Of a stretch of DNA of 64,000 nucleotides, positions 1 through 12,275 are shown piece by piece; position 1 is the stretch's first letter, and each line of letters begins with the position of its first letter. The notes below the pieces were generated by a model. That model did no database searches. It was given only the letters and a program-made list of their open reading frames with translations, and had not been told where the DNA came from. The position numbers and the translations under genes were made by a program. The stretch covers positions 174,869,622-174,933,621 of the forward strand of contig NC_071388.1 of NCBI RefSeq assembly GCF_022682495.2, read 5' to 3'. The DNA is from Desmodus rotundus (taxonomy: Eukaryota > Chordata > Mammalia > Chiroptera > Phyllostomidae).

Positions 1-1849
1 GTTTAGGTTTCATAATGCTAGACTGACGCAAGGCTCCAAACATTCCAAAACTCAGTAGATTTCTTCTCCTATCCATTGGATTCGCCAGAGTCCTACTGAG
101 TTTTTTCAAGGCTAGAGTATTCATGAGAATGAACCTGCCGGGCTATCTGATGGGTTAGAGGCCCTTTGAGAAGAAATATGTGGATCCTGGATTTGTTCCT
201 GTTATTGAAGTTTTAAAGGATGAACCAATCCTCTGATATGATGTATGGAAAAGGATGAAAAGCAGTAGAAAAGAAGCATCTAGTAAAAAAACATGGAAAG
301 CGTATTAAAGCTTGGACTAGAATATCTTCTTGGTATCAAAGAGACAAGCATATCACAGTGTTTTCCTGCTGACCTAAACTGACATACCAATGATGGTGAG
401 TGGCATTTTTTCTCAGTTTTTAATTTCTTAAAGAAAATATACTCTATTTCTAAAACAAACAAACAAAAAAGGGACTGAAGATAGTTGATGAGAAAAAGAG
501 AAAGATGGAAGTCAGGATGAAAGGAAGGAAAGAAGGAAAAGAAAAGGCTTATTCAGCTTGATACCATGCATGGCGGAATTCAGAGCAAGTTACTATGCTA
601 GATTCGTGGAACTCTGTCATATCAATCATGTAATTATAAGCAAAAATACTTTTATTGTCCTCTGTATAATCAATTTGACTTATTTTATGTAACTTTATAG
701 AAATAATTTATTTTTCCTTATTAAATGCTTAAAAGATAAAATATGTAATCTTTATTGGTAAGTTATGAGCACTGGCATGGGCTACAGGGGATACTATAAG
801 CATGGAGAAGACCAAATCCCAGTGAGAGGAAACTGAGCAAGGACTGCAAGTTAGTAAATAGAAAGAATAAATGTAGGTGATGCTTTTACACAAATGTCCT
901 GATGAGAACAGAGAATGAGGCATTCATTGGATAGAGATGTAGATATTTTTATGAAAGGATGCAGTGGAGGACTCATTATCCGCTGAGAGAAATGATGGAG
1001 CAGAGAGGACCACATTTATGCAGGAGAGCAAGGGGGCAACCGCAGAAGCCATGCCTGTGAGAAAGCGATGGGTCTACACAGGTGTAGTAGTTGTTCTTAG
1101 AGGGAGGAACACATCCTCTACTCTACTTGAGAGGGCACAGTATGTGGGTACAGATGTAGGAGGAAGGTGACACCAGAAAGGGGGGATGAAATAGATCTCT
1201 GGTTATATTTTTTGCCTCTATTGTATTTGTATGTAATTAAGAGGGGCATCATCATTTGAGAGAAATGTGATAAAAAGAGAGATGGGAAATACTGTAGGAG
1301 AGTGAATATGAATGAGGAAAGATGAAAGCTTTGTTAACCTTATGAGACTAATTTATTGCTTTCCAATTTTTGTGCTTAATTTTTCTAACTAGTACATCTT
1401 TGATACATAAAGATATATCTTTATTAACTTGCACTTTTGTACGTCTTTAGTATATGACTTCTGGTATTGAAAACGTAGAGGCATTTTGTGACATAGAAAG
1501 TTTTGTTTGAATCATCAAATAAAAACTAAATTGCCAGTAGAGTTAACGTTAACCTACTGAATGTTGGTTAAAGTAGAATTGCTTTGCAATCTGGCAGCAT
1601 CTGATATCTCATATTTATTTCCTAAATATCTTCCATCCCAGTACCAACACACCCATTTAGCCTAAACTTGTACCACCTGATCTGTGCACTTGCAAACTCG
1701 CCTATTTTAAATATCTCTATCGTGTGTCTTACTGAAATACGAATCTGATCATACATTTAAAATTGAAAATGACATAAAATCTAAAGGCAGTAACATGAGA
1801 GGCATAGTTCAGGCCTACTTCTAGGAGAGCTGAATTTGGGCTGCCCAGA
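1..1849. other. No gene recognised; AT-rich intergenic or intronic DNA
   Basis: I see no coding exon or clearly named repeat here. A purine-rich tract lies at about 508-548 (AAGG/GAAA units). The stretch 720-1180 is more GC-rich and has an open frame of 68 codons (964-1170) that resembles no protein I know; it may be a very old repeat. A short palindrome, GTTAACGTTAAC, lies at 1542-1553. Confidence 0.5.
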
Positions 1850-1965
1850 CTCTTTCCTGATCTGTGGATTTCTTACTTGTAAAATGAGAAGCCTGTCCTG
1901 CTTAGCTCCCAGGCTGTGGTGACGATGAAGCAGGAGGATGTGGGAAAGTGCTTTGCACCTTCTAA
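1850..1965 (+). repeat. MIR SINE fragment
   Basis: The run from a 'cctgatctgtgg' motif through 'cttgtaaaatgagaag' to 'gatgaagcaggagga' and 'aaagtgctttgca' follows the MIR consensus in order (the part corresponding to 'cctcatctgtaaaatggg' and 'aaagcgctttgcaca'). It is diverged, as expected for an ancient mammal-wide SINE. Edges are approximate. Confidence 0.7.
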
Positions 1966-3638
1966 ATTGCTCTGTCACCCTAAGTAAGGTGTTGACATGA
2001 AGAAAGTGTTAAAGTTGAAATAAAGTCATTGTCTTGTTCCAAGCAGAAGGTTTTTTGAAGGAAGTCCAAGGCTAAGCATCACAAATGTGATAAAAATGTG
2101 AATTGTTGGCTCTTGTGAGTAGCTTATAATGATACTGAAGCCTTGGTGGGAGCGGGGAAATGGGAATCACAAAACAACATAACAAAACAGAGACATAAAA
2201 ATATTGAGGAATTTATAGAAGAAATCTTGCACATACACACAAAAAAATTCACTTGTTTTTTTTTATATTGAGGCATAAAGGATTGAGAAAGAATGGGTAA
2301 GACATGGCAGAGGAGTCTCTGAGAGGTGTTCTCAGAAACTTCCCAGAGCCCTGGGCTCTTTATTCTAGTTAGTACACTGGATCTGGGAACAAAAACACTC
2401 AAGTAGTACTTTCTTTCTTTTCTTATTAATGAAGGTAAAAATGAAATAAGGGCCTTATCTTTTTTCCCCCTACTTGCCTGCTATCAACATTGGTTTTCCC
2501 TATACACCTAAAGATATTCCATCTACCTTTCAAGTCCAACAGAGACTTAAAAAATGAAATTTACAAAGGTCACGGCTTGTGTAAATAAATATACAACTTA
2601 TTGACATAAATAGGTCAATGAAATGAAAGAACAGCAGTAATAATGAAGCCAGTTTTCAGAGGTCACAGTATTTGGTAAAATTGGTAGTCAGAGCAATAAT
2701 TTTTCTGAATTACCCGTAATATTTTCCAGTCTAGTTTTGCTACTGATGGTCCAGTCTCTAAATTTTGGAATGACAATAACCAAAATAATAGGAAGAATGC
2801 CAAGGCTGGAACTCAGTGTTTGTGATGAGTTTCAGGGTCGTGCTAAATCTGGCCACATTCTTTCCTCCAAAACTGCTTGTCTTATATTGAAAGACCCCAC
2901 TTCATCTCTACAATTTCCTTTCTGCCTATTGGCTCTAGGTAGTTTGGTTGTTCGTGTGATTTTTTTTTCCAGTTCATAGCTGTCTTTCAAACTTGGGTTT
3001 CAAATCTTTAACCTATTGTGTAGAGCCTAGCTTTCCTGAAGACATGTCTTGTGATGCTGCATCTTGGAATCTTTCCCCACAAGCAGCCACGTGAGGCAGG
3101 CTCCTGTGACCTCGGCATCACTCCCTCCCAGAAAAAGTGCTCTCACACACATTATTTCAAATCAAAATAAACAAAAGAAAACAAGATAAGAAAATGTATC
3201 CTGAAAAGTATACGTATAGAAAGGTCAGAATTGTCCAATTTGAAGTATGAAAGATGTGAACATCTTCTACAAAATGGGATAAAACCCCACAAAATAAAAC
3301 AAAACCCACAAAATGACCTAAGAAAGCTGCAGGGCTGGAATAGGTTAGAAATTGGATTCAAACTAATCAATATGTCTACTTACAGAACCATTAGCTCAGT
3401 CTAAAACTGTAAAGTGGAAAGAATGAATAATTATGGAAAAGTTAGCTAGATTTCTAAAAATTACATGGATTTCAGAGAAAATTTTATCATTAGATTGCCA
3501 GGCTATCCCAAAATAAATGGAAAGAGATAATCTTTAAAAAATTAATAATTTCTATTTGGAATTTTGTTATGAGACCAATTTTCTAAACTTTAGGTTTTTA
3601 AACTCAAACCACTTTCATTTATAGTTCCATCAAGATTC
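1966..3638. other. No gene recognised
   Basis: AT-rich sequence with no supported gene. The open frames at 2124-2402 (minus, 92 codons) and 2737-2979 (plus, 80 codons) have biased, low-complexity translations and no recognised domain. An A/C-rich low-complexity patch lies at about 3284-3316. Confidence 0.5.
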
Positions 3639-3648
3639 ATGGATCTTT

Positions 3649-3874
3649 GCCCTGGCCGGTGAGGCTCAGTGGACTGAGTATCAGCGTATGAACTGGAAGG
3701 TTGACAGTTCAATTCCCAGCCAGGGCACACGCTTGGGTAGTGGGCCAGGTCCCCATCGGGGACTTGTGAAGGGCAACCGATTGATACATCTCTCACACAC
3801 ATTGTTGTTTCTCTCTGTCTCCTTCTCCCGCCCTCCCCCCTCTCTAAAAGTAAATAAAATCTTTTAAAAAATTA
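3649..3874 (+). mobile_element. VES SINE (bat tRNA-derived)
   Basis: A complete SINE. The 5' end begins GCCCTGGCCGGTGAGGCTCA, holding an A-box-like pol III promoter, followed by a B-box-like 'gttcaattcc' near 3706-3716. The body then has 'cagggcacacgc', 'aggtccccatcgggga' and 'aggg(c)aaccgattgat', a pyrimidine-rich stretch, and an A-rich tail ending near 3874. It is flanked by a 10-bp target-site duplication, ATGGATCTTT, at 3639-3648 and 3875-3884. This head, body and tail are diagnostic of VES elements, which are restricted to bats. It is non-coding and mobilised by LINE-1. Confidence 0.93.
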
Positions 3875-4019
3875 ATGGATCTTTTATTTTCAAACACCTT
3901 ACACTTGAGTTGTAAGATAATTGTCAGTGAAGTGTTTCTAATGACAATAAAATATTGGTCAATAAGCAAATTGGAATGATATTTTAAATATGCAAATATT
4001 GATTATGACACAACCCTGT

Positions 4020-4400
4020 TTAGCTCAAAGGTTTCCTATTACCTTCAGGAAAAAAATCCAGAGTCCCATATTATTGTGTTCAGACTCTCACGGTTTGCTC
4101 CCAACCTATCACTCACTCCACCTTCCTCTCTTGCCCCCCTGGCGTGCTCCTTATGCTCAAGCTGTACTTATGACTTAGATGGGGGTTTACACATGCTGTT
4201 TCCACTGTCTCTGGGGGAATGTCTCCTCCCCACCTCTAGGGATGATTCTGACTCTAGTGTGAAGACTCAGCTGAAGCATCACACTATTCTGGAAAGAAGT
4301 CGTCATCTTCCTCCTTTTTCCTTAATCCCCGGGCTGTGTTGGGCTCTTGGTTTGTACCCCCACACATTTTTTTGAACTTATTTCATTGTAGAGGTTGGGT
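4020..4400 (+). repeat. L2 LINE 3' region
   Basis: The segment carries the typical L2 3' series: a pyrimidine-rich 'ccaacctatcactcactccacctt' type stretch, 'cacatgctgtttccactg', 'gaatgtctcctccccacctc', and 'agactcagctgaagcatcac'. These match the L2 order 'acatgctgttccctctg', 'ctcctactc' and 'gactcagctcaaatgtcacctcc'. The two open frames inside are chance products of C/T-rich repeat DNA. Edges are approximate. Confidence 0.75.
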
Positions 4401-4879
4401 TACTTTCCTGATTCTCCCATTATTCTTGGACATCTTCAAGGTTAGCTTATATGTATCATTTGCTTTTATATCCATTTTTAGCTTGGGAGATGACAGAAAG
4501 TAGTGGTCAGAGAGGGGAATTTTGTTTTTGTATCAGTTCTAGGTAATAAGATGATTTGCAGATAGCTAAACTGAAGTTGGCAAGAGAGAGAAACTACGGG
4601 GCGAGCGTTGAAAAGAAATACCACATATACCCTGTGGGAGTCAGTAATGGTGTACATCAAAGTGTCCAGGCACAAGGCAAGATTGCATTTGCTGGACACT
4701 CTGTGACTGAACAGGCTGTGAAACTTAGTTCTGGCTAATGACTTGTTGAGTGGAAGTGACATGGATCTTTCCAGGCTAGGGGATTTAGTTGCTGGTCAGA
4801 GACCTCCTCTATTACCATTGAAGGGTGATTTACAGGGAGGGTACCCTTAGGATGCTACGGCAGGGAGATAGAAAAACAT
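4401..4879. other. No gene recognised
   Basis: Unclassified sequence. The plus and minus open frames at 4478-4762 overlap each other and show no known motif. Confidence 0.45.
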
Positions 4880-5134
4880 TGATCAGATGTGGCATGTAAT
4901 TTGGAGAGAGAACTGACGAGTTTTACTGATGGATTGGGTCCAGCTATAAAGTCAGTGTTCAAGATCGCTACTCCATCTGTCTGGGTCACTGAGTGACTGT
5001 CCTCACCTACCACCTCGCCCAGCCAACCTGCAGTGAACTGTAGTGAGAATGAACCTTGGTTATTTTAAGCCACTGAGTTTGGGGACATGTTTGTTACTAT
5101 TGCATTACCTTGAATAACTTAGCCTAATCTGAAT
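4880..5134 (+). repeat. MLT1-type LTR fragment (ERVL-MaLR)
   Basis: The 3' half is recognisable: 'agccaacctgcagtgaactg', then 'ttattttaagccactgag' and 'tttgttac' followed by 'cttagcctaatctga'. The series 'ttttaagccactgagattttggggttgtttgttac...agcctaacctgactaat' is the conserved end of MLT1 solo LTRs. Only one LTR is seen and no internal retroviral coding sequence accompanies it. The 5' boundary is uncertain. Confidence 0.7.
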
Positions 5135-7839
5135 ATGTGAGAGATGAACCTAAGAAGCATAGATACAATTGGTTCCACTGTATTGATTTCACCAGCAACT
5201 CCCAAGTACCCAGCTGCTGACGGTTACTCTGGAATAGGATATAGAAAAGTAAGTCAAATGCTGATTCATTGAGAAAAACGGCAGTAGGCAGTAGTAGAGG
5301 TTCAGCAGCTTAATCTAAAGTATGAGGAAAGGGTCGTATAAGCAAATGGCATGGATTTTGAAAAGAATCAGTGAGTGATAATGACAGACTGTATTAATGG
5401 CAGTTTAAAAATGACAGTGTGAATGGCCTTACATGGGAACGTGAAGTAGAGGTAGATTAGGTTTGAAGGGGTATTGTTGTCACTGGGGAGAAGACAGAAG
5501 GAAATCGTTGAAACATTTAAGGCAATTTAACTTCAGCTAGTTTTTCACTAGAGCTAACATTGATAGTAACGATCATAAAAGTGCAAGAATATACAAGTTC
5601 TTGTATCCTTAAATAGGCCCAATTTTATTTTCTTAGAGCATACAAGAAATATTTCCTAATAGTTACTGGTATTTAAAAAACTGTGTTTACACGCATGCTT
5701 TAACGCCTGAAAGCTGTTTGACACAAAGGTCAGATTGTGGCTGATTCGGGGTATCCCAAATGGAAAACGCATTCTTTTTTCCTATCTCAAAACGCATCCT
5801 GCTTCCTGCTCAAATTCATACCTCCACAACATTCTGTACCATTGCCTTCATTTTTCTCTAATTTAGCTGCTTAGGGTTCTTCATGCATATTTGTATTTTT
5901 AGATCAGATAAAATGAATAGAAGTTCTTTCTCTAAAAAATATGTAGTGTGATTCAAAGAAAATGTTAATGAAATGAAATATTGAAAGCATTGTGAAATAT
6001 TGATATGTAGCAACTGATTTTGTCTCTATAGGCAATTGCTTTTTCTTTGTGTCTCTGAAGCACTGTTCTTATGGAATTTTGTAACTGTACAAGCACTAGT
6101 ATCGGCAGAATTTTTAAGTGGAAGAGCATGGGCCTGGGGGAAGGGATTTAATAGCACTAAACACAATCCCTTTCACAATATGCCTAAATATAAGGTAGTA
6201 CATAGGACCAATAATATTTTACTGCATTTTTAAGACAAAACATCTCTATATGGAAATACTTTCCACCAACACCAATACAGGTATCAAAGTGAAGAGGCCT
6301 CTTCCTGGGGTGTTAAAGTCCATGTTAAATCCCCCAAAACATGGGCTGTCTTTTGTGACAGTTTCATTCCTCCTCTGCTCCCACACTACCTTACAGAAGG
6401 TCAAAGAGAAAGGTGGTTATTCACATTCCTTAGTTGAAAAAGGCTTTAAAAACAATGACAACAACAAAACGTGTAGAGGTTAGTACAAAGACATGGACAA
6501 ATATTCAGGTGAAGAATTTCTAAATGGGAAAGATGTGTTTTAGAGACAGCTTTTACTGTGTACGAGCCACACCTGGCAGAGTTGCTGGGCAAGGTGAGTA
6601 TACAGCTGTAAACAAAACGAACTCTGCTTAGTGGAGCTGCTGTGTATGGAGAGAGGGCTGTGGGTGAGATGTAACAGCCGAGAGTGTCACTTTCATGCTG
6701 TATGTTTTTCAAAGCAGGTTTCACATCAATTTAATGCAACTGGGAAGATTTCAACCTATTTTTTTCAAGACAAATTACTTGGATTGAACTCCTATTAAAG
6801 AGCCCAAGAACTTCAGTCAAATTAAGAAGCCAGTTGCATTTATGGTGCATAGGAATGTACATAAAAAACCTGCAACACTGTTTACTGCATCAGTTAAATA
6901 ATACAATATCCCTATCTATGATTACTCCTGAGATCAAATTAAGAACATTCTCCATTTGTTGGTTTGTCTCCAAGGAAAATACAGGAAAACAAATGCTAAT
7001 GAAAAGATTAATGGACTTCTCAATGTATAATACATTAACCACCCCTTCCGCTTTTGAGAAACAAAATAAAAATAAGGTGTTGTCTAACAGTGTTGGTGAA
7101 TATCATGTGGTTTTAAGGTCCTTGTCAGTATGAATTTGATTTGAGTCTATGAATCTTTTCTGAATATTCCTATAGCTATCCAGATAGAAATATCATATGT
7201 AAAAGTGTTCTTTATTCCGGAACATATAAAAGTCCCCGTGGTAAAAGACAATTTAGGTAGCTCTGAAAGTTTCTTATCATCCAACAGCACAACTCTCTGA
7301 TGGGTTCAGTGCCTGAACGGGTCTTCTGAGATCACTCATTGGGTGAGTCACATAGTGGGCTGGTGAAAAGAGTGGGAGCCTATAGGAATCTCATGTCTTT
7401 GCTTTCAGACATCACAGTTTTCTTTTAATAAGCCAATAGAGAAGTTGATATGTCACGTGGTGTGGTGTATCCAAACCTATCAACCTACCTTAAGTTTCTG
7501 CTACTAGTTCTGAGGTTTGACTCACCTAAGCAAAGACTACATTTAGCATTAACATTCAAACCCACAAATTACAAAACCCTGATATGTGGAGGAAAAGGTG
7601 GTGGTGAGAAGGCTACAAATGTACTGAGTTTTGTCTCTAAATTTTTTTGAGGAATTTTATTGCAATATAACACACCCACTTTAGTGGGGTAATCTTTATT
7701 CTACAAATTTTATTGAATTTTGATGAAACTAAATTGTTTTATATATATTTTTGCTTAACATCTGACTAAAAGAAGCATTTTAAATTTCCACACTAAAAAA
7801 ACGTCTTTCAAAGTTTAGAGATCAAGTGTTCTGAGAACA
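5135..7839. other. No gene recognised; one ancient repeat patch
   Basis: Mostly unclassified AT-rich DNA. At about 6550-6650 a patch with 'tggcagagttgctgggcaagg' and 'acagctgtaaacaaaacgaactctgcttagtggagct' resembles an old mammal-wide repeat whose consensus has 'cagcagtgaacaaaac...catggagctt'. A stretch near 7640-7740 (a degenerate 'ttgaggaattttattgcaatataacac' type sequence) may be another old repeat. Open frames at 6250-6483, 6446-6724 and 6834-7133 lack any recognised domain. Confidence 0.45.
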
Positions 7840-7841
7840 GC

Positions 7842-8047
7842 ATTGTATAATAGAGTCGCCAGTAGCCACTGGTAGCTGTTTAAAATTACACTCATTAAAA
7901 CTAAATAGAATTAAAAATCCAGTGTCTCAGTTGCATTTGCTACCTTTCAAAAAATTAATAGCAACATGTGGCTAGTGATTACTGTATGAGGATAAATAAA
8001 GAATATTTTCATCAACACAGAAATTTCTCATGGTAGAACTGCCCTAG
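7842..8047 (+). mobile_element. MER58-like nonautonomous hAT-Charlie element
   Basis: The left part reads 'cagtagccactggtagctgt', the middle 'ccagtgtctcagttgcattt', and the right 'caacatgtggctagtgatta' followed by 'aacacagaaatttctcatgg' and 'agaactgccct'. This order and the partial symmetry between ends match the family with 'tggctagtggctaccgtattggacagcgc' ends. It has no coding capacity. The family name is from memory, so MER58 is a best guess within hAT-Charlie. Confidence 0.65.
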
Positions 8048-8275
8048 AAAGGTTTAGCTCAAATACAGCATATAATAGTATTTATAAATTAGTCTTCCCA
8101 GTTCAGTACTTTCGTTTTAGAATCTTTAACCTATAGAAAAGAAGAGATAGTGTGACTATCATTTTCACCTTTCTATGAGGCGGTGAAATATCAAGAGACA
8201 CACATGCATGGTGTGACTGTGTGTGGCATTTCTTATGTTCTGTACCTGGGTTTATAATTAAACACAACAGAAATT

Positions 8276-8641
8276 CTTTTTTTTCTTTTAAGTATGTCTT
8301 TTTAAATTTATTTTTCCTTTTTTAAAAATTGTTGTTCATGTACAGTTCTCTCCATTTTCCTGCTACAACTTTCTCCCCCACCCACCCCCACCTCCCACCC
8401 TCAATCCTACCCTCCTTTGGCTTTGTCCATGGGTCCTTTATACATGTTCCCTGATGACCCTTCCCCTTCTTTCCCTAGTTATCCCCTCTCCCTCCCCTCT
8501 GGTTACTGTCAGTTTGTTCTTTATTTCCATGTCTCTGGTTCCATTTTGTTTGTTTGTTTGTTTTGTTGATTAGGTTTCACTTATAGGTGAGATCATATGG
8601 TATTTGTCTTTCAGTGCCTGGCTTATTTCACTTAGCATAAC
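8276..8641 (-). mobile_element. LINE-1 3' end, 5'-truncated
   Basis: Read on the minus strand, the element starts inside the last codons of ORF2, encoding a peptide of the type MLSEISQALKDKYHMISPIS, with the stop near 8572-8570. A 3' UTR follows with (CAAA)n, a polypurine G-rich run, and an A-rich tail at 8276-8340. The ORF2 tail plus purine-rich 3' UTR resembles the young LINE-1 copy at 61292-61949, so both belong to the bat lineage type. There is no remaining RT or endonuclease domain. Confidence 0.88.
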
Positions 8642-8659
8642 ACTTAATGAACTTTGTAT

Positions 8660-8790
8660 TCTTACTCTATCTCAAGTGCTCACAATATAGCTATCTCCTA
8701 ATTTAGTCTCCAAACATCCTGATAAGAAGTATCAGGTAAGTATTACTGTGACTGAAGCTCAACAGAGTACATGCACAGAACTAGGCACAG
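8660..8790 (-). repeat. MIR SINE fragment
   Basis: The plus strand reads 'ctcaagtgctcacaatatag', 'taatttagtctccaaacatcctgataagaagtatcagg', then a 'gactgaagctcaacaga' segment. This is the reversed MIR pattern 'catctcatttaatcctcacaacaaccctatgaggtaggta...gaggctcagaga'. Diverged, with approximate edges. Confidence 0.55.
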
Positions 8791-11584
8791 TAGTTGTGAA
8801 TGTGTTTTTAGTGAATGTTTTTTGTTCTCTGTCCAAGGCTTTGGCTGCCACACAGGCAATTATGTTTATAATTTGGGTTAGCATGCCTGCCTCATATGTT
8901 GAGATCACTATTGTACCTAGCGTACAGCACAAATACATACACACTGTGTATATCCTTGTGTATACATGCAGTATATATCCTTGTAAAACTGTTTTCTTTT
9001 CATGGGGGCCTATTTCTTCCATGTATACACTTAGCCATATGAGTTTAACCCGAATCAACATGGGAGGCTTCAACAGTATATTATTTGTAACAGAACCAAC
9101 TTGATTTTTGGTGGCTAAAAATGTTCTACAAAACAATTACCTTCCTAACTGCTATCAGTAGGCCTCTCATTACCACAAGTTTAAGGGGGGAGATTAATGC
9201 CAAACGAAGGCATGGAGAGACTCAGTTCTGTGTTATCTAGAAGCAGTGATAAGCTGCGGATCTGCCACTACCTTGATATTTTGGAGATAAATGGGTATCT
9301 GAATAAACAGAGGCCTTCGGTCTCTGCAGCTGTCACTAACATATTTCACCCTAATTGCAAAGTGTTTATTTATTTTAAACACTAGAATACACACTGAAAA
9401 AGCTATCCTCAGCTGGTGAAAAGGAGAGTTTTGATTGCTGACTTTTCCAGATTAATTCAAATATTGTGGGAGCTACTAAGGATGCCATGTTCTTCTTTAT
9501 ACTTTTGACTTTGTATTCGGGACATAAGTTAAGGAAGGAGAGAAGGAAGGAAAGATGAAAGGAATGACCTCTATGGTTTCTCTGTGGGTAAAAACTGATT
9601 AATTTTGCTTTGTGCCCTCGGGTCCACACATTCATTGGCCCACAGTCAGGCACTTAGGAAATGTTTGTTGAATAAATGAAGGAAGATATTTTGGCTGAGA
9701 CAAGATAATGGGTTATTTTTAAACCTTATATTTATAGTTATAATGTTTCTTTACTCAAATATCATATATTGCTTTGTTATATTTGAGAAACTACCCACCC
9801 ACCCTTCCTTCTATCTCTCCCCAATATTTTTCCTTGCTCTCCTATTACCGAGGTTTTAGATTAATCAGATTCCCAGTATTCTGAAGTTTGCACTATACAA
9901 ACATCTTCTTTAAATCTTTATTTATCTAAAAGCATAATGGCATTAAGGAATCGAGATGAAACTAGATATTAATTTTTTGTTCAATGATATAAACCAATTT
10001 CTCTAGCATATTAATTCATTTTACTAACATTTATTGAACACCAACTATCTGGTGGTAATTGAGATAAAGCTGTGAGCTAAATAAAGTCTGTTGTCATGAA
10101 GATCAGAATATTATGAGGAAATACTCCTAAACATTTTTAATAACTTAAAATTGCATGCTCTCTCTTCTAAAAATTAGCAAGTTCATTTACTCATTTAGTC
10201 CAATTCACTCCCCCTACCCCACTACTGCCACCTTATTAGGAATTGTTAGAGGGGAGTGAAGTCGAAGGAACCAACTTTGCATAACTGGATGTTGACATGT
10301 GGAACCTGGCTCTGGGTCCCACCGCAGAGGGTGAATGGGCATGTGGGCCAGTACGGAGCAGCCAATGAGCCAGAAAGTCTGCACAGAAAGTATCTATGTG
10401 TGCAATAGGGCGCGAGAGGAGCAACCTTGAGGCTTAGTCTTCTGACCACATGCTACTTCTTACAATTCCCCAAATAAGGCAATCCAAGCTTCAGGTTGAC
10501 CCCGTTCCTACTCTTTGCATTTCATCTTCTTTCTCAGAGAAATCTGGCTTCAGAAAATGATATCTAAATGGTAATGTGTCATTGTGCTGATGCGTAGGGT
10601 TACAATGCTTGAGACAGACAGATATACACGAGACAGGCGGCTAGATGGCAGATCAAACGCACTGGCTGACCAGAAGGTGGAAAATAGCAGTTGGGAGTTT
10701 TAGCAAATGCACTTACGACTCTAGAGGAGCTTCTCAGGCATTTATTAGAAGCTATTTCAAACCCTTAGGGTTATGGAAGATTTTGTGAAAAGCAGCTCTT
10801 AACTGACCAACTGTCAATTAGCAAAGGAGAAAATGCCTCAAGTATTCCATTATCATTATGATCAAATAAACGGGCTTTGATTACTATAATAATGGTAGTA
10901 TAATTTATAAAAAACCTCTGGTTTTAGATAGGAAAAGAATTTATAACTGGTGATCATCTGTAAAATCTACTGTGAAGAACTACAAGTATAATTGCCCAAT
11001 GATGTCAATTATTTTTCTCTCTCCAACTTTTCAGGTGATCTAATATAATGAGAAATAATAATCATTAAGGTTTGATCATGCTAATCTAATTTTCTGGATG
11101 GCTTATTAACCTTCCAAGGATGTTTTTCTTCTACTTCTTGATCATAAGATCAGGCAATAATTAGGGCAAGAATGAGGAATGTCAATTATAGAATGATGTG
11201 TGAGAGAATGCAGAAAGGTATGAATATTTAGGCTATGTTTTCAAGTTTGACTACATTCACGTACACACACACGTACGCAAAACCTTCTGATTTGTTATAA
11301 AAAAGGAGGTTTAGTAAAAATGAATTTAAAATGATTATTTAAATATTTTCCCTAAGCTGAATCTGGCCCCAGGTGCATGAACTCCGGAAATAGAGAGCAG
11401 CAAGAAGTAGAGTCTGCATTAAACAGGTGCACACAAACGTCTCTCACCTCGACTCGTACTGGGCTAAAGTCCATTAGGAAAAGCAGTACTGTCCACATAT
11501 GACTAGGTGTAAACACTCTTAACAAGCGAAAGGCATTATTATTCCAAAGGATTGGGTTTTTTTAGAGAGAAAATGGCATTATTA
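8791..11584. other. No gene recognised; minor repeat remnants
   Basis: Opposing open frames of 118 and 125 codons overlap at 8748-9136, but neither has a recognisable domain. A short L2/MIR-like 3' end ('cacttaggaaatgtttgttgaataaatgaa') lies near 9645-9690, and an old repeat with 'aacatttattgaacaccaactatc' lies near 10020-10110. 10250-10450 is more GC-rich and unclassified. The rest is AT-rich. Confidence 0.45.
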
Positions 11585-12056
11585 GAAATCTTCCCCTCTG
11601 TGACCGCATGGATGGACCTGGAGAACCTCATGTGAAGTGAAATAAGCCAGTCAGAGAAAGACAAATACCATATGATTTCACTCATACGTAGAATCTAATG
11701 AGCAAATTAACAATAAAACAAAATAGAAACAGACTCACCGATAGGGAACTGACTGATAGCTGTCAGAGGGGAGTTGGGTTGTGGGGCTTAAGAAGTAAAA
11801 AGAAGTGATAGGGTTAAGCAAAAAAACCAAAAAAACTCATAGACATAGACAACAGCACGGTGATTACCAAAGCAGAGAGGAAGGGGGTGGGAGAAGGTAG
11901 AAGAGAATATAGGGGGGCATAAATGGATATGGAAGGAAACTTGACTTGGGGTGATAAACACAATGAAATATTCAAGTGATGCATGTTAGAATTGTACATG
12001 CAAAACCCAAATAATTTTATTAACCAGTGTCACGCTAATAAATTCAATTAAGAAAC
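11585..12056 (+). mobile_element. LINE-1 3' end (older, L1MA-like)
   Basis: The 5' end encodes the degenerate ORF2 C-terminus: residues reading as TAWMDLENL, a stop, then SEISQSEKDKYHMIS. The 3' UTR follows with 'gatagacaacagcacggtgattacc'-type sequence, G-rich purine runs, and a terminal 'aataaattcaattaag' plus A-rich stretch. Internal stops and drift mark it as older than the copy at 61292-61949. No RT domain remains. Confidence 0.85.
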
Positions 12057-12117
12057 CCCAGAAAAATAGTGGGTGCTGGGATCATGGGGATGTGTTTAGC
12101 ATCAGGTGAAGTCTGCA

Positions 12118-12275
12118 CAAGTCAATGCCTTTGTGAAATCTCCCCAAGATTTTGTTTCATCACCTGCAGAACTGGGATAACAACACCCATTGTGGGATGT
12201 TCCAAGACTGGATGCCACATAGGAAAAAATGTTGAAATTTATTAGGACTTTCAATAAATGGCAGAAATTATTATT
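12118..12275 (+). repeat. MIR SINE fragment
   Basis: The series 'tgtttcatcacctgcagaac', 'tgggataacaacacccattg', 'tgggatgttcc', then 'ctttcaataaatggcagaaattattatt' matches the MIR order 'tttcctcacctgtaaaatgggataataacacctacc...ctcaataaatggtagctattatt'. Confidence 0.75.

Noticed and set aside
3649..3720. tRNA gene suggested by A- and B-box-like motifs
   Set aside because: The motifs belong to the tRNA-derived head of a VES SINE with an A-tail and target-site duplication; it lacks a foldable anticodon arm set.
8748..9136. Opposing overlapping open frames of 118 and 125 codons
   Set aside because: Neither translation has a domain, both are compositionally odd, and mirrored frames like this arise when stop codons happen to be sparse on both strands. 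The 5' part overlaps a probable MIR.
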